Below are positions 44,965 through 57,723 of a stretch of DNA of 64,000 bases, in pieces (the first letter of the stretch is position 1; each line of letters opens with the position of its first letter). The translations under genes were made by a program, and so were the position numbers. The notes under the pieces were generated by a model. The model did no database searches, had not been told where the DNA came from, and worked only from the letters and a program-made list of their open reading frames with translations. The DNA is from Batkoa obscura. Its lineage: Eukaryota; Entomophthoromycota; Entomophthoromycetes; Entomophthorales; Batkoaceae. The stretch lies in assembly GCA_030770535.1 (NCBI GenBank), contig JASVEC010000003.1, positions 1,612,001 through 1,676,000 on the forward strand, given 5' to 3'.

Positions 44965-46984
44965 TAGAACATACACATCCTTTTCTTTGGTAATCACGCT
45001 TTCAAGTTAAAGTTTTAATTACTTTTTTTTCATATTTAATGTCAAGGGAGATAAAATATTAAAGCTGGATTGCATATATGAACACTTAACTGTATTTCTA
45101 TATATATTATTTGGTCTGTTAAATAGTAGCAACTATAAGGAATAAACCCAAAATTTAAACTAAGTTGCCTACATTTTTTTAACGTATTTGAATCAAAAAA
45201 TTTCAAGTATAATTTTAATGTTAAAGCTTGCAAATGTGGGAAAAAATTATTTGTTAATGCTTTCATTCTAATTTATGATGCGGAAATTTTTACCCAGAAA
45301 TATTTTAAAAGTGTGGGAATTATATTAAATAAAATATGCTGATACCCATCCCTATAGGTAAATTACTGTGAAGTTCTGAATTTCAGCATAAGTGCATTCA
45401 GCTGAAATAATCAACTTTAAAGATGGTAGTTCAAATCCAACTCTTTTTAAAAAAGTTTCATTGATTGCGCTTATCCTTAAAATCGACTAAGTTGCGTCAT
45501 TAATAGTTTTTCATGAAAAATAAAACATTTAAGTATTATGCCTTTTGAGAGATCTAAAAAATAAAAGCCAGAATATCAGTTGGATATATGTTATACTATT
45601 TTATTTAATAATAAGTAATTTCTATAATATCAACTTTCCTTGAAAATAGCAAGGCTTTCGATAATAAAAATTAACAGAAGGCATGACGTCATCAAAATGC
45701 TACCAAGATACAGAATTTGGTGTTATTATTGCAAACATTATTTTATTAGCCACAAAGAATTCCGAAAAGCACATAAGGCACTAATCATGGTACAGAACCG
45801 AAATTACAACACGTAAAATATAAGGCTATCTTCTATGAAAACAGTAAAGTGACTTCACTCTAAAAGTCTCACTCAAGTTGTCAAGGAGTTATAACCAAGT
45901 GCTTTTTGGCGTTTAGCTTTTCAGATATGAAAGCTCCTTGGCAGTTATTTAATGCTTGAATGATTCACCTTGCCTCATTTTTGTTTGCTTTTTATACGAA
46001 TAAACCCAATCCTATCCTTTTCTCATAAACATGCTTATGAGAAAATTAACGCTAATAGAACCCATTTTCCTTCATTATTCTCTGTTCTCTTTAAAATTAT
46101 TTTTGCATTACTTGAAGTAAATACTAGGAGATTCGGGAGCTATTTTTTAGTCAATTTTTTGATGTATATGTTGATTTAAACCCTAGGCTCAACCTTTTCC
46201 CAATTTTGATTTATTGTAAAAATAATGAACCATAAATGAGTTAAATTAAGAAACATTTCCAAAAAAGGCAAATTAGGGATGAATATAAAGAAAATAAAGC
46301 CATATTTATTATAGAAATAAAATATTTAAAAAAACAACTAAACTACAGTGATCTAAAATAAGATAGTTGGTTTTAAAATATCATAATATAATTAGGAGAT
46401 GAAAACTGGTACTATAACCGATACACTTCGTAATTTATTTTACAAAATTGGTATAATTATATTTTTATTAATATCAATCTACACTAATTTCGATATAACT
46501 TAGCAAGTAGTTTGAAATCAAAAATTAATCAAAAAGGTGTTGTTTGATATTGTTCAAGGTATCATAAAAAGCAATTTGAAATTTCTATCAAAAATTTATT
46601 AATTTCATTTAGTTTAGTTTAAATAATTTTTAAATTAAGATAAAAGTTTTTTCAAATCATTTAAAGTATTCTGCCATATATACATATATTTAAAAATTAT
46701 TATGGTTTCATAATTGCTTAATTATGTATAATCATATCTGTAATTTTAATATTTATGGAAACAATTAGCACTTTTTTTTTTGCAAAAATCCAAAAAATTT
46801 CTGACAAATACAAATGTCAACAAGTGCAGCTATGCCAGTCTTCTATCGTTATCTTTTTATATTACTTTATTTTAATTTAACATTAATGTTGTTTTTATTA
46901 GTAGTACCCCTTCGGTCAAACTACTCGTTAATTCTATCCATCAATGTATATTATAGTATAACTCGAAATAAAATATAAAATTTA
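44965..46984. other. 2-kb spacer, no gene seen
   Basis: No gene is recognised. Frames at 45042-45266 (minus) and 45970-46179 (plus) have no supporting features. A perfect CRE palindrome ATGACGTCAT sits at 45683-45692 with no gene close by. Part of 44985-45060 resembles 49045-49130, so the 5' flank of P450 C and D was duplicated too. Confidence 0.5.
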
Positions 46985-48921
46985 TCAATGTAGCTTTATT
47001 CGCTCATTTTTGAAAGCATAAATATTGACTGCTTTCTCTGGTATGTTAACGAGGTATGATTTAAATTTTATATCCCCTTCGTCCTTTAACTTAAAATTAA
47101 AGTCATAGACTAATGATGTAGTAGCCAAATAAAGTTCCATCCAGGATAAACTATGAACATGAAACATTAGGATTAATATCAAACAATAACAACAGGATGT
47201 AAAATTACCTTCTACCTAAACATGCTCTTGGGCCAATTAAAAAGGGCATAAAGTTTTTATGACTTTGAAATTTGCCATTTTGATCAATCCATCGCCCTGG
47301 TTTAAATACATTAGTTCTTTCCGACAATTAGGATCATCTTGAAGATAATTTATATCGACTATAGCAATAGCCTATATTAAAAGTATAAGAACATTTTTAT
47401 GTTATTGTCATTCTACATAAGAAATACCTTTTCAGGTATAAAATAGCCTTCAATCACTTTGCCACCTCTTGGAACAATTCGTGGTAAACCACCAGGTACA
47501 ACAGGATACATTCTTAAACCTTCATAAATTACAGCACGAAGATAATCACATTCTTCTTTACATTTAACAAAACTAATTTGACTTTGATTCTGAAATTGAT
47601 CTTTTAAATAATTTTTTAATTTCATATAAATCTTTGGATACCTTGATAAAAGATAAAATATTCTATTGAAAAATTAATATTAATGTAAATTTTATGTTAC
47701 AGATAGTACCAGTTCAAAGAGTTTGATGTTGTATCAGATCCTGCAACTCTGTTTAAGTTAGTTATTATTTCTGATGATTTATAACAATTACACTTACAAT
47801 TGAAGAATTGACTCTTCTACTATTTCTTTTTCGCTAAGTTTTTTCCTGTATCTGGATCCGACGCATTAAGCAAAGTATTCAAAATAGTAGTTTTGTCAGA
47901 GTTTTTTTTTGCATTTTCAATAGCTTCATATGAAAACTAAGATTTTATTAGCATTACTATTATTAATTAACTATACTATTTACCTTATAAAGCTGAGTTA
48001 TGCTGTTAAATTTATAATATTTTAAAAATGGAAATATCCCAACCTTGAAAAACAATTAATAATGTTGATATTAGTATTATTAAGTGACATACCATAAGAG
48101 ACAAATAGAAAAAACCTTTGATCCAATCAATAACGGGATGATGTCCATTTTTTAATGTATCAAAAGACTTACCAAATGCTAAATCGCCAATGACATCCTA
48201 ATAAAGATGTTAATAACATATGAGTAACAAGTAGGTGTGTTGATATTACAAATGAAAAATAATGAAAATAAAGTCCTAGATCAAAATCTTCATTATTTGA
48301 GCTCATCTCTCCTACTTTTATAACCAAATTGCTAACATTTTGTTTTACTAAATACTCTACTTCCAATATTGATTTATCTGAAAAACTTGACGCAAGGATC
48401 TTTTTCTAGCATAATTTTAGTGATTAATCGATACCCATATACAAATAATTACTCTTTCACGATGAAATTCCTTTTTCTATATAATTTTAATTTATTAACT
48501 GGCAGCTATATACTGGATTTATTTAGTTAGTACTAAGTATTGTTTTGTCAGTAATTTGGAAGCTATTGTAAAAGGCAGCTTTTTGAAAAGAATAAGTTGA
48601 GTATACTTCTCTTGCTGCTTCATCAGATGCGATTGATATAACATTCCAACCTAATAGAATTAAGGTACAATAAATCATTAATAAACTATTATAACTACTT
48701 ATTCGAATAACGTTTCCATATTTTTGATGCAATTTTTTTGAATATAAATGATAGGTACCAGCAAAAGTATAGACCCTATAACACATTAAGAAAACCAAAT
48801 GTATCAATGGGTCTGGAACTTTCCTTAATGGATTAAAATATATATTATATATTATATTATAAGCTCAATAAGTTAATGAAGTGATTATAGTATAACTCAA
48901 TGTTAACATAAATGTAATCTT
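46985..48921 (-). pseudogene. cytochrome P450 D, decayed copy
   Basis: The tandem partner of P450 C, with all exons recognisable but several disabling changes. The initiator codon is AAG (48919-48921) instead of ATG. A TGG codon in the anchor is TGA. One-base losses occur in the exon after ACTAG (A-run), in the A-run before CTTAG (six instead of seven) and in the segment before PERW, which itself reads PGRW. The hinge PGP is PDP. The stop after FKNE is lost, giving a short extension RIKLH. The haem loop [11 protein letters not shown] and AGSDTTS survive. About 640 bases are identical to P450 C, including introns. Confidence 0.88.
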
Positions 48922-51900
48922 TTTTCAAATTTTTTTAATCCTTTTTTATCAAAGTAGCTTTATGTATACTTATTTGTTTTTAGGAAAAAGTTAAAAATAT
49001 TCATAGAATAGGAGTTTTCGAAAGCTTTTGTTTATTTCCTTAAGTATACTCACCCCTTACTTTAAGAGGGCCACGCTTTCAAATTAAAACTGTAATCATT
49101 TTTGTTTCATACTTAATTTGAAAATAAGTAAAAAATTTAAGCCAAACTACACGTATATTTTTATTATGTTTATAAATTCATAATTTGAACCATCAGTGTA
49201 ACGATATTAACAGATAAACCTAAAAATACAAAGTAAAAAGTACCTGTACCCCTTTAATGCATTTGAGCCAAAAAAGATTAAATAGAAGTTTACTTACATG
49301 AAGTTTATAAAATTGAAGAAGTGGTTGATTCTTTTGCATCAGTCGAGTAAATTTAGTGAAATTCTAATTGTGCGACCAGGGTAAATAATTTGATTAAAAT
49401 GATACAAAAAAAGATCATTGGAGTATATATGTAGGTGATTCTAGATATAGGAGCTATAAATTGATTCAAGCAATAAGTTTCATTTAAATGTTGAGAAATA
49501 AGTTTAACTAAGTAGTTTAATAAAATTCAAAATAATCCAAGTTTTGTTTTTAAACTTATTTTAAGTGTTTTTTGAAGCTACAAGTAAAATAATAATATGA
49601 AAATCAAGCTATCAATTAGCAAAGGAATTAGGACTTATCAAACTAAATCATCACAGTATTAGTAAAAAAAAAGTATAGATAAGTATATAAACAAATACAT
49701 ATTTATAGATGTCTGGATTTTGTTTTTCTTTTTAAATTAGTTTATCAATCAAACTTCGTAAATAAATATACATTGTAAGCTTTTTAAATATTGCTTTTAC
49801 AATACTTTTAATTTATTGAGCTGATAAAATTTAAATTTTAGTAGCTTAAGATTAAATTGACATTTAAATAAAATTTGAGGTTTTTTGTTTAAGAATTTTA
49901 TTAACGATTTTTCCACTAAATAGCGCTTAAAAATGGAAAAGACAATGAAACGAAAAAACATGCCCATTTACTGATTGAATCAATTTGTGACCCGTGGGGT
50001 TTAGAATCACCCAAGTTTACTATTAAAACATTATAGAATTTACAAAAAGTTATGTTAAAAAGTATTCATTTTAAGGACCTCCCATGTACAATCACAAAAA
50101 GTAAGCATATGAGGCATTTTATTGTTTATACTTAAACATTTTTGATAAATTTTGCAAATATCGTTTAATAAAACCCTTTCATATTTTACAGAGCTTTTTA
50201 TAATCATTTTGACTAAAGCCATTGACCCTGCTTGAACGATTAGGGTTTCACTAAGACAGCCCAGCTGCCATAAAAATAGAGTATAATCTTATCAAAACTT
50301 AAATTAATAATCTTCGAAAAGATCAAATAATATTGACTTATCAAAATTAGACTATACATCATCCTAAGTTTTGATCATAATAGCAAACTTTTAAATTTGA
50401 CCTTAGATACTTTATTAAATAATAAAACTATCTTAAAACAGATGTTAAAACATTAAAAAATCAATACTTTATTTTATTTTTTTATTATCAACATAATGAG
50501 CTTTTGATCAAATATTAAATATTAATTTAACTACAATAAATAATCAATTTTAACTATTAAAATATCAACCAGATAGATATCTAAATATATTTCATAAGAG
50601 GATTTAATTTCATAGAAGGATAAATAGGGTGACTCAACTTATAAAGAAAAGAATACCTCAACCCAAGCTTTCCTCTATCCATTAGAAACTAAACATCAAT
50701 GCTGTTAAATCGTGTGCTCAAATTTTTCACTTTATTAAAAGCATATGATCAGAATGCTTTTTTTACAATGAAGTGAGTAATGCTATTATCTCGAAATTTT
50801 TTTGTTGCCTAACTATATGAGCCTATTAAAATGCTATTCTTATTCGTTTAAAGCGCTCAATTTTCATTTTAAGTGATCTTTTACTTTTTTAATTAATGGA
50901 AGCTTTTAATACATACCTTTTTCTCAACCTTTAATATTGATTATAAAAACTATAGTCATTCATCCAAAGTAGAGCCTAATTTTAATGAATCAAACTGTTA
51001 TCAAGTCTTGTGCTTTTATTATCCTACTTAACCTTTAGGTTAACTTCTATAAAGCTGGATACAAAACAATAAATACATTTTGATATAGTCAAAAGTAAAC
51101 GGTTTTGAATTAAAACACTCTTTATATTATTTAGTAATTTAAACTTTACACTGTTGTTTATATATACTTTAGCTTATCTTTAGTTCCCGTACTTTCGGTT
51201 TCATCATACTCCCTTATTACATCCAGCAATAAACTATTTGGGTCCTCTGACACCTTCAAGATATTTAAAAAAATTACAACGGCGGGATATACGGGAGTCC
51301 CTTTTTCTACTATTTCGACTTAAAACTTGGACACATTAGTGTTGTATAAGTCATTAGTTTTATGCTGGAGATTGATTTATATAAATTAATTCCCAATATA
51401 AAACTAACTACTTATATTAATAATAAAAAACAGGAGTTGTTGCTTTTTAAATAAAATTCCTGTAAAATAATCCAAGAGTTTAGTAATTAAAATGTAGTTA
51501 TGCTAATCTGCAATAAAATAAATAACAAACAATGATACTTGAGGAATAACTTGTAAGTTAAATACTTTAAAATGTCATGACTTTTCAATCTATATAAATT
51601 TTGATTTAATTTTTCGAACTCATGGCCTGAAATTAATGTTATTATCAATAAAATAAGTGGCGTTAAATGTGTTCAAACTTCAAAATGAATACCACATAAA
51701 ATTATTAACTGCCATAAAAATGAACCTCAATAAGAAGACTCTTATAAATATAATAAAAGCTTATAATAAAACAAGAGGGTGATAATTACCAATTACTAAT
51801 ATTACAAAAAACAAAACTATCAAATTCTTAAAAAAAATAGTAAACCTGACACAAAGAAAAAAATACTCAAATTGAACTGATGATTGTTTATTTATTCTAC

Positions 51901-52163
51901 AAAAAGGAATGACTCTGACAATGTGATAATATGATAATTTAAAATAAAATAACTAAAATTGATAGCATACTATTTAACAATAACCCCAAAAACATAGCAA
52001 CTAATATACAATAGAAACAAAATATAATGGATTTATTCATAAAGCTATTAATCACATTCAACAATTAATGATAACTTGCATGATATATAATATGATGATT
52101 TTAAAATCAAAAGCCTTATCTTTTATTCTTTTATATAAATACATTAAAAATACATTAGACCAC
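48922..52163. other. 3.2-kb gene-poor stretch with one MITE copy
   Basis: Holds MITE copy 10 and no gene that I can support on either strand. A less A+T-rich patch around 51180-51310 (with TACAACGGCGGGATATACGG) could be remnant coding sequence, but no reading frame or domain is recognisable. Confidence 0.5.
49876..49966 (-). mobile_element. ~100-bp MITE-like element, copy 10 (shortened)
   Basis: TGAGGTTTTTTGTTTAAG at the left, the core CACTAAATAGCGCTTAAAA, and AACATGCCCA at the right, with TT on both sides. About ten bases shorter than the others. Confidence 0.7.
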
Positions 52164-52171
52164 TATATAAA
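52164..52171 (+). promoter_or_regulatory. TATA box of the subtilisin gene
   Basis: ACTATATAAACCCC, about 53 bases before the ATG at 52224, in an otherwise A+T-rich but less repetitive stretch. Confidence 0.6.
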
Positions 52172-52223
52172 CCCCTAAGATGAGCATTTAAACAATTAAT
52201 TCAATAACTCAAAAAAAAAGAGT

Positions 52224-53684
52224 ATGAAATATTTCAATTTATTATTAATCTTAGGTCTTGTTACCAGCGATGCCATCTATGATCGTAAGGTACTAGCACA
52301 AGTCTCTAATGGTGCTAAAGAATTAAATGTGTTAGTTCAACTCAAGCCATTGAAATTGAATAATGTAAATTCTAATTCTGCTAGTAATACCGAAGTCTTA
52401 CAATTACAACAACAATTAAAAGAACATCAAAAAGAATCCAATGTTTTAAAATTGATTCAACAATTAAATAGCAAGGGATCTATTTCTTATTATAAACCTT
52501 ATTTTATTTCAAATACTATTGCAGTCACTGCCAGTAAAGAAGTATTAGATAACTTACTCAAACAGAGTAATAACGAAATTGTAGAAATTTCAAGTAATCA
52601 ACCTTTTAGAGTAGATTTACCTCAACCACAATCAAGACAAACACAAGCTAATTGGGATGGTAAACAACCTCATTGGAGTTTAACTTTCATTAATGCTACC
52701 AATTTACCACAAGTAGTATTAGATAATGCTAGTAAATTAGTTTATGCTAATGCTGATACTGGAGTTGAATATACTCATCCAGCAATTAATAAAAATTACC
52801 GTGGTAATTTAGGTAATAATAAATATGATCACAATTATAATTGGTGGGATGCCAATAAAGTGAAACAATCTAGTCAAGGATTAGGACCTTGTGGAGTCAA
52901 CTCAAAAGTACCATGTGATGATAATGATCATGGTACACATACTATGTCCACTACAATTTCGAATTTAAATCTTGGTGTTTCTCCTACAACCAAATGGATA
53001 GCCTGTAAAAATATGGATCAAAATTTAGGGACTCCTGAGACGTATTTAGGTTGTTTACAATTTTTAATGGCCCCAACTGATCTCAATGGTAATAACCCTA
53101 AGCCTGAATTACGTCCACATGTAATTGGTAATTCTTATGGTTGTCCAACGTCAGAAGGTTGTTCAAGAAATACGTTTAATCAAGCTTTAATTGCTTTAAA
53201 ATCCGCTGGTATTTTCATGTCCGTTTCCGCTGGTAATGATGGTGCTCAAGGTTGTTCTTCTATGTTATCTCCACCTGCTATTGATCCAAATGCATTTTCA
53301 GTAGCTTCATCGAATTATAAAGCTTATACAAGATCTTCGTTTTCTTCTTTAGGTCCAGTTAAAGAGAGAGCTAATGCAATTGATGTTACTGCTCCTGGAT
53401 CTTCTATTACTGGTGCTGTTCGAGGTAATACTTATGCTTCATTATCAGGTACTTCAATGGCTTCTCCACATGTCTCTGGTGCTGCTTTACTAGTTATGGC
53501 TGCTTGTCCTAATTTAGAAAGGAATGTGGATTTAGTTGCTAAAGTTCTTAGACAATCAGCTACAGTTCAATACTCTAAATTAAAATGTGGTGGGGATTCA
53601 ACAACTAAAGTACCAAATAATGAATTTGGCTATGGCATTATTAACGTAGCTAAAGCATTACAATTATGTAAAACTATTAGTTAA
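52224..53684 (+). CDS. secreted subtilisin-like serine protease (S8)
   Basis: A single-exon preproprotease of 486 residues. Signal peptide residues 1-16 (MKYFNLLLILGLVTSD) are followed by an I9-like propeptide to about residue 140. The S8 catalytic triad is Asp178 in VYANADTGVEYTHPAI, His236 in DDNDHGTHTMS and Ser411 in SLSGTSMASPHVSGAA; the oxyanion Asn is N303 in IGNSYG. The block KYDHNYNWWD after the Asp is typical of the bacillopeptidase-F-like subgroup. It probably degrades host or substrate proteins outside the cell. The gene is intronless in a region where neighbours have many introns, which is worth noting, although no other sign of transfer is seen. Confidence 0.93.
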   Translation: MKYFNLLLILGLVTSDAIYDRKVLAQVSNGAKELNVLVQLKPLKLNNVNSNSASNTEVLQLQQQLKEHQKESNVLKLIQQLNSKGSISYYKPYFISNTIAVTASKEVLDNLLKQSNNEIVEISSNQPFRVDLPQPQSRQTQANWDGKQPHWSLTFINATNLPQVVLDNASKLVYANADTGVEYTHPAINKNYRGNLGNNKYDHNYNWWDANKVKQSSQGLGPCGVNSKVPCDDNDHGTHTMSTTISNLNLGVSPTTKWIACKNMDQNLGTPETYLGCLQFLMAPTDLNGNNPKPELRPHVIGNSYGCPTSEGCSRNTFNQALIALKSAGIFMSVSAGNDGAQGCSSMLSPPAIDPNAFSVASSNYKAYTRSSFSSLGPVKERANAIDVTAPGSSITGAVRGNTYASLSGTSMASPHVSGAALLVMAACPNLERNVDLVAKVLRQSATVQYSKLKCGGDSTTKVPNNEFGYGIINVAKALQLCKTIS

Positions 53685-53914
53685 AGGGGAATAAATAAAG
53701 TTTTAAATTTATTTGAATTTTTAAATTTCATTTGTGATTTTGATTTATTTTGATGGGTAAACTTGAACTGAATTTCTTAAAATATTAACTTTTAATTAAC
53801 TATTTATAATTTGAGAATAAATAAAGATAACAATGAAAATTTAGAATAATGCAGTTAAATCCCGATAAATTCATTCTTTTTTTTGAATATTTTTTTAAAT
53901 AACTGATATTAACT

Positions 53915-55206
53915 ATGATCGCTCTAACTCTGACCTTTGTCATAGCCTATTTCATCTACTACCTAATTACTTATATAATAACCAAAAACGATATAGAGTA
54001 TATAAGTGATTCCAATTTAGTTCCTATATTAAAACGAATACAATCTTATAATTGGACATATACACCAACTTTTTATTTAAAAAATGCCCATTTACAAACT
54101 TGTTTTGGTGCTTTAAATGTAGCTAAAGTAGAAGAGATTAATTATAAAGAAGAAATATTTGTTTGTTCCGATAATGAAAATGTAGCTTTACATTGGTATC
54201 CTACATTACCGGATCCTGAAAAAGAAGAGACAATTGTAGTTATTATGCATGGTATGGGAGGAGGTAAAGATTAATAATCTTTTTAATTATATCAATTTTA
54301 ATTATTTTATAAAGGAAGTCATGCCAGTTATATTAAAGATTTAATTTATAAAACAAATTTAACTGAAATAAATAATATTAAATTTGTTATATTTAATTAC
54401 CGTGGTTGTAAGTTATTCATTTACTATCATAAAAAAAATGTCTAACTTTATATATATATAAAGGTGCTGATTTACCCTTGACATTAGCCCGAATCTATGA
54501 TGCTGGTAGTACTGAAGATTTAAATGAAATCTTAATCTCTTTAAAATCAAGATATTCAAAATCAAAATTATTAGGGGTTGGTTATTCTGTTGGTGGTAAT
54601 ATATTAACTAAGGTAATATCATTATTAAATCATTTAAATCCAAATACCTAAAAACAACAATCTTAGTATCTTGGCGAAAAAGGCAACCGGAGTCTCATCT
54701 CAGGTTCTGTCATAATCTCGAATCCCTTTGATATGTCCACATGTTCCCGAAATATGTTACGTAAAGCTATTAATTATTATTTCTATACCCCTTTATTTAT
54801 AAAGATATTAAAAAAACCATTGATTAAAAATAGTGAATTATTCAAAGAACTATTAGTGAAACAATGGTCTACAGTGAGGGAATTAGAATATGATGTGATT
54901 ATTAAAAACCCTTTATTAAATAATAGATTCCATTGTATTGATCAATACCATAGAGAAGCTTCATCAAATAGAAAGATATTAGATATTAAAGTTCCGACTT
55001 TATTTGTAAATGCAAAGGATGACCCAATTTCTATTGAGTTGGCTATACCAAAAGAAGAAATTGAATTGAATCCTAATTGTTTATTATTATTGACGAGTTT
55101 AGGTGGTCATTTAGGTTGGTGGCAGAAAGGTGACTGGGGTGTAAAGGAAAATCAATATTGGACAACTGAAGTCATTGTTACATTTTTTAAGGAGTTTTTG
55201 AATTAA
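53915..55206 (+). CDS. alpha/beta hydrolase, ABHD1/3-YheT (Eht1/Eeb1) type
   Basis: Four exons (53915-54263, 54315-54417, 54474-54612, 54667-55206). An N-terminal membrane anchor (MIALTLTFVIAYFIYYLITY) is followed by KNAHLQTCFG, the HGMGGG-SHASYI oxyanion region, FNYRGCADLPL, and the nucleophile elbow GVGYSVGGNIL (Ser). The acid is in VNAKDDPIS (Asp) and the histidine in LGGHLGW. This layout is that of ABHD1/ABHD3 and of the yeast medium-chain ester synthases/esterases Eht1 and Eeb1, which act on lipid esters. The exact substrate is not determined. It is a membrane-bound enzyme with the catalytic domain following the anchor. Confidence 0.88.
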
Positions 55207-55302
55207 TGCTTTTTTTTTGAGTGAATAAAAATGGAAATTTTAAAGTTGATAGTTTATTTTATTTCATCATAAATATCTGTTTTTATTTTTTATTTAAAAA
55301 TT

Positions 55303-57317
55303 ATGGATGAAAAGACGTTAAATAAAGGAAAAAATAATCAAATAGGTAAACGATAACAACTTATTAAAATAAAATAAAGAAGATATTCAATTTTCAAATT
55401 AGATTCCATTTTACAAGACAATGGTATACAAGCATTTAACACTTCTGTACAACAGATTGGGTTTGATTCAAGCGTCAATGAAAGTGTGAATAATTTTCAA
55501 GGAATAAAAAATCAATTAAATTTATTACTGGAACTTAATGATAACATTAAATTTTCAACTTTTGAACTAAATCAATCCATTCATAAGTTTATAATTGATC
55601 AATTTGATATTGATAAATTTGATGATGCGGTCAATGCTGAAATTGGTAAAGGGGTAAGCAAAATCTAGCTAATGATTATCATTGTTTATTAATTAGCTTA
55701 TTATTTATATAGAATTCATTACCTTTGTGGTTAAAAGATTATTTAAAACTACCCTTTTTTAAAAGTTTATTAGTGGAATTATTCAAAAAGTTCCCAAACT
55801 CAATGATTTTAATGCATTGCTATAAGGTAAAAACACTTATTTTATTATAACTATATATTATAAATATTTAATTTTATTAGTTAATAAGTTTCAGTGAACA
55901 AGAAGAAGTAGAAATTATTGAGGAAGATACAATAATGGAAGATATATCAACTATATTTACAATTAATGAAAATGAATATGAAGATTATTGTAATCAATTT
56001 ATAGTAAGTTAAACAAATATAAATAAGTTCAATATAGTCAATAACTAATTAATATTATAGGATAAATATACAGAATCTAATAAGATATGTTTAAAAGTAA
56101 TCTATTATTTACGAGAAATGAATAATGAATATCCAACATCTTTAATATTACATGACATCAATAATCGAATGATAGAAAAATTAAGTTTAACTTGTAATAA
56201 TTATGGAGAATTTAAAAGTTTGTTAAATCTTTTAATGGAAATCAAAGATAATGATATTTTATCTTTTTATTTTAATAAAAATATTTATAATTTAAAAACT
56301 ATGCAATTAATTCAAAAGGTATTTATTTATTTATTTATTTATTTATTTATTATTATTAAGTTGATTGTTTTTTGATTTTAGTTTTATTTAATTATAACCC
56401 AACAAGAAGATTTAGAATTTAATAAAAAATTGGCGATTCCTTATGTCATAAGTAAATCATAATAATCATATTGATACTAATAATACTAACTTTATTCTCT
56501 TAAATAGATAAGTTAATAACAATAATATTATTATCAAATAAACCAAATGATACTAAAAGTGAATTTAATCAATCCTTAGATAAAGGATTATATTTATTAT
56601 CTTATTTAACTACTATAAATCCACTCACTGGTAAAGGTTTACCAGAAAAAGCAAGACAAATTGGATTTAATTTAAAATTATTATGGAACACTAAATTATA
56701 TGGATTATGTGAAACAAGCCAAATGTATTCTATTCCATTGGCTGTTTATAGGTAAATGATTGTTTTTTTTATTGAAAAGAAGAGAAAGGGGGGCTAATGA
56801 GATACTATTAATTAGGGATATTTTATCAGCAAAAGTTATATTAATGTATATTATGAATAATATTGATAATATAGTTATTCATAAGCAATATATGACATCA
56901 GAAAAGCCTATTGTTTATAAATTAGTTGAAGATGTAAGTAAAATAAAAAAAATTAATAAATAATATTAAATAACAATATAATATAGATAGCAAGAATACA
57001 TAAACCATTACAGCGAGAAGTATTTAATTGCTTATTAAAATGTTTAGATAAATGTAAAAAAATGGAAGAAAAATATCAAGTAATATATAAATTTTATTTT
57101 TATAATTTATAATTTGTAATTTATAATTTATAATTTTATTAATTTATTATTATGATTTAATAGAATGAATGTGAATCGATGTTATATGAAAGTATAATGA
57201 ATTTATTTTCATATAATTTAATTAAACCAATAATTGATCATTTAAGATTAAAAATAATTACATTAAGACCTGTATTAATTAAATCATTAGTTTTTAAGGT
57301 AAGTTTGATTTATTATA

Positions 57318-57354
<37 letters not shown>

Positions 57355-57371
57355 TAATTGTATATTTATGT

Positions 57372-57410
<39 letters not shown>

Positions 57411-57723
57411 GATATTAGAATATTGTCGGCCATTATATACAGTATATTTTATAAAAAATATATTATTATTAATTTATGATATGGAATCATTAATTAAAAA
57501 ATGTTCAATTAATGACCTTTTTTTAATTAGTACTAAAAAGTTTTTAGGTAATATTTAATACACTATTATGTAATTATTATAATAATAGTAATAATTTCTT
57601 TTTTGTTTAGATTTAGCTTCCAATATTAAAAATTATCATACCATTAATGAAACTTTAGAATCAATTACAGCAATTAGTTTTAAAGCTAAGGAATTAGCTA
57701 CTAAAGTTGCCCAAATTCAATGA
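55303..57723 (+). CDS. NELFCD: NELF-C/D (TH1-like) subunit of negative elongation factor
   Basis: About eleven short exons; the protein starts MDEKTLNKGKNNQIDSI. It aligns along its length with animal NELF-C/D: NLLLELNDNIKFSTFELN before FIIDQFDIDKFDDAV, then LPLWLKDYLKLPFFKSLLVE and LMHCYKLISFSEQEEVEI (human WLEQMIAHTTWRDLFYKL and KLISDAGYQGEI). Near the C-terminus are GANEILLIRDILS, YMTSEKPIVYKLVEDIARI and NLFSYNLIKPIIDHLRLKI, with FKILEYCRPLYTVYFIKNI. The protein ends TKVAQIQ. NELF binds RNA polymerase II with DSIF and holds it paused near promoters. NELF is absent from budding yeast, so finding it in a fungus is notable. Introns contain AAT and ATTT microsatellites near 57318-57411. Confidence 0.82.
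57318..57411. repeat. (AAT)n and (ATTT)n microsatellites in an intron
   Basis: About ten AAT units at 57318-57352 and about eleven ATTT units at 57368-57411, inside the intron of the NELF-C/D gene that follows SLVFK and precedes ILEYCRPLY. Confidence 0.85.

Noticed and set aside
45970-46179. Plus-strand frame of 69 codons
   Set aside because: No signal peptide, homology or splice-supported extension; ordinary for A+T-rich DNA.
48523-48807. Alternative start (MIHLVF) for an intact P450 D
   Set aside because: It would lack the membrane anchor and hinge and would still meet frameshifts in later exons.
52224-53684. Bacterial origin of the intronless subtilisin by recent transfer
   Set aside because: Base composition matches neighbours, it has a eukaryotic TATA box, and intronless secreted proteases occur in fungi; no positive evidence of transfer.
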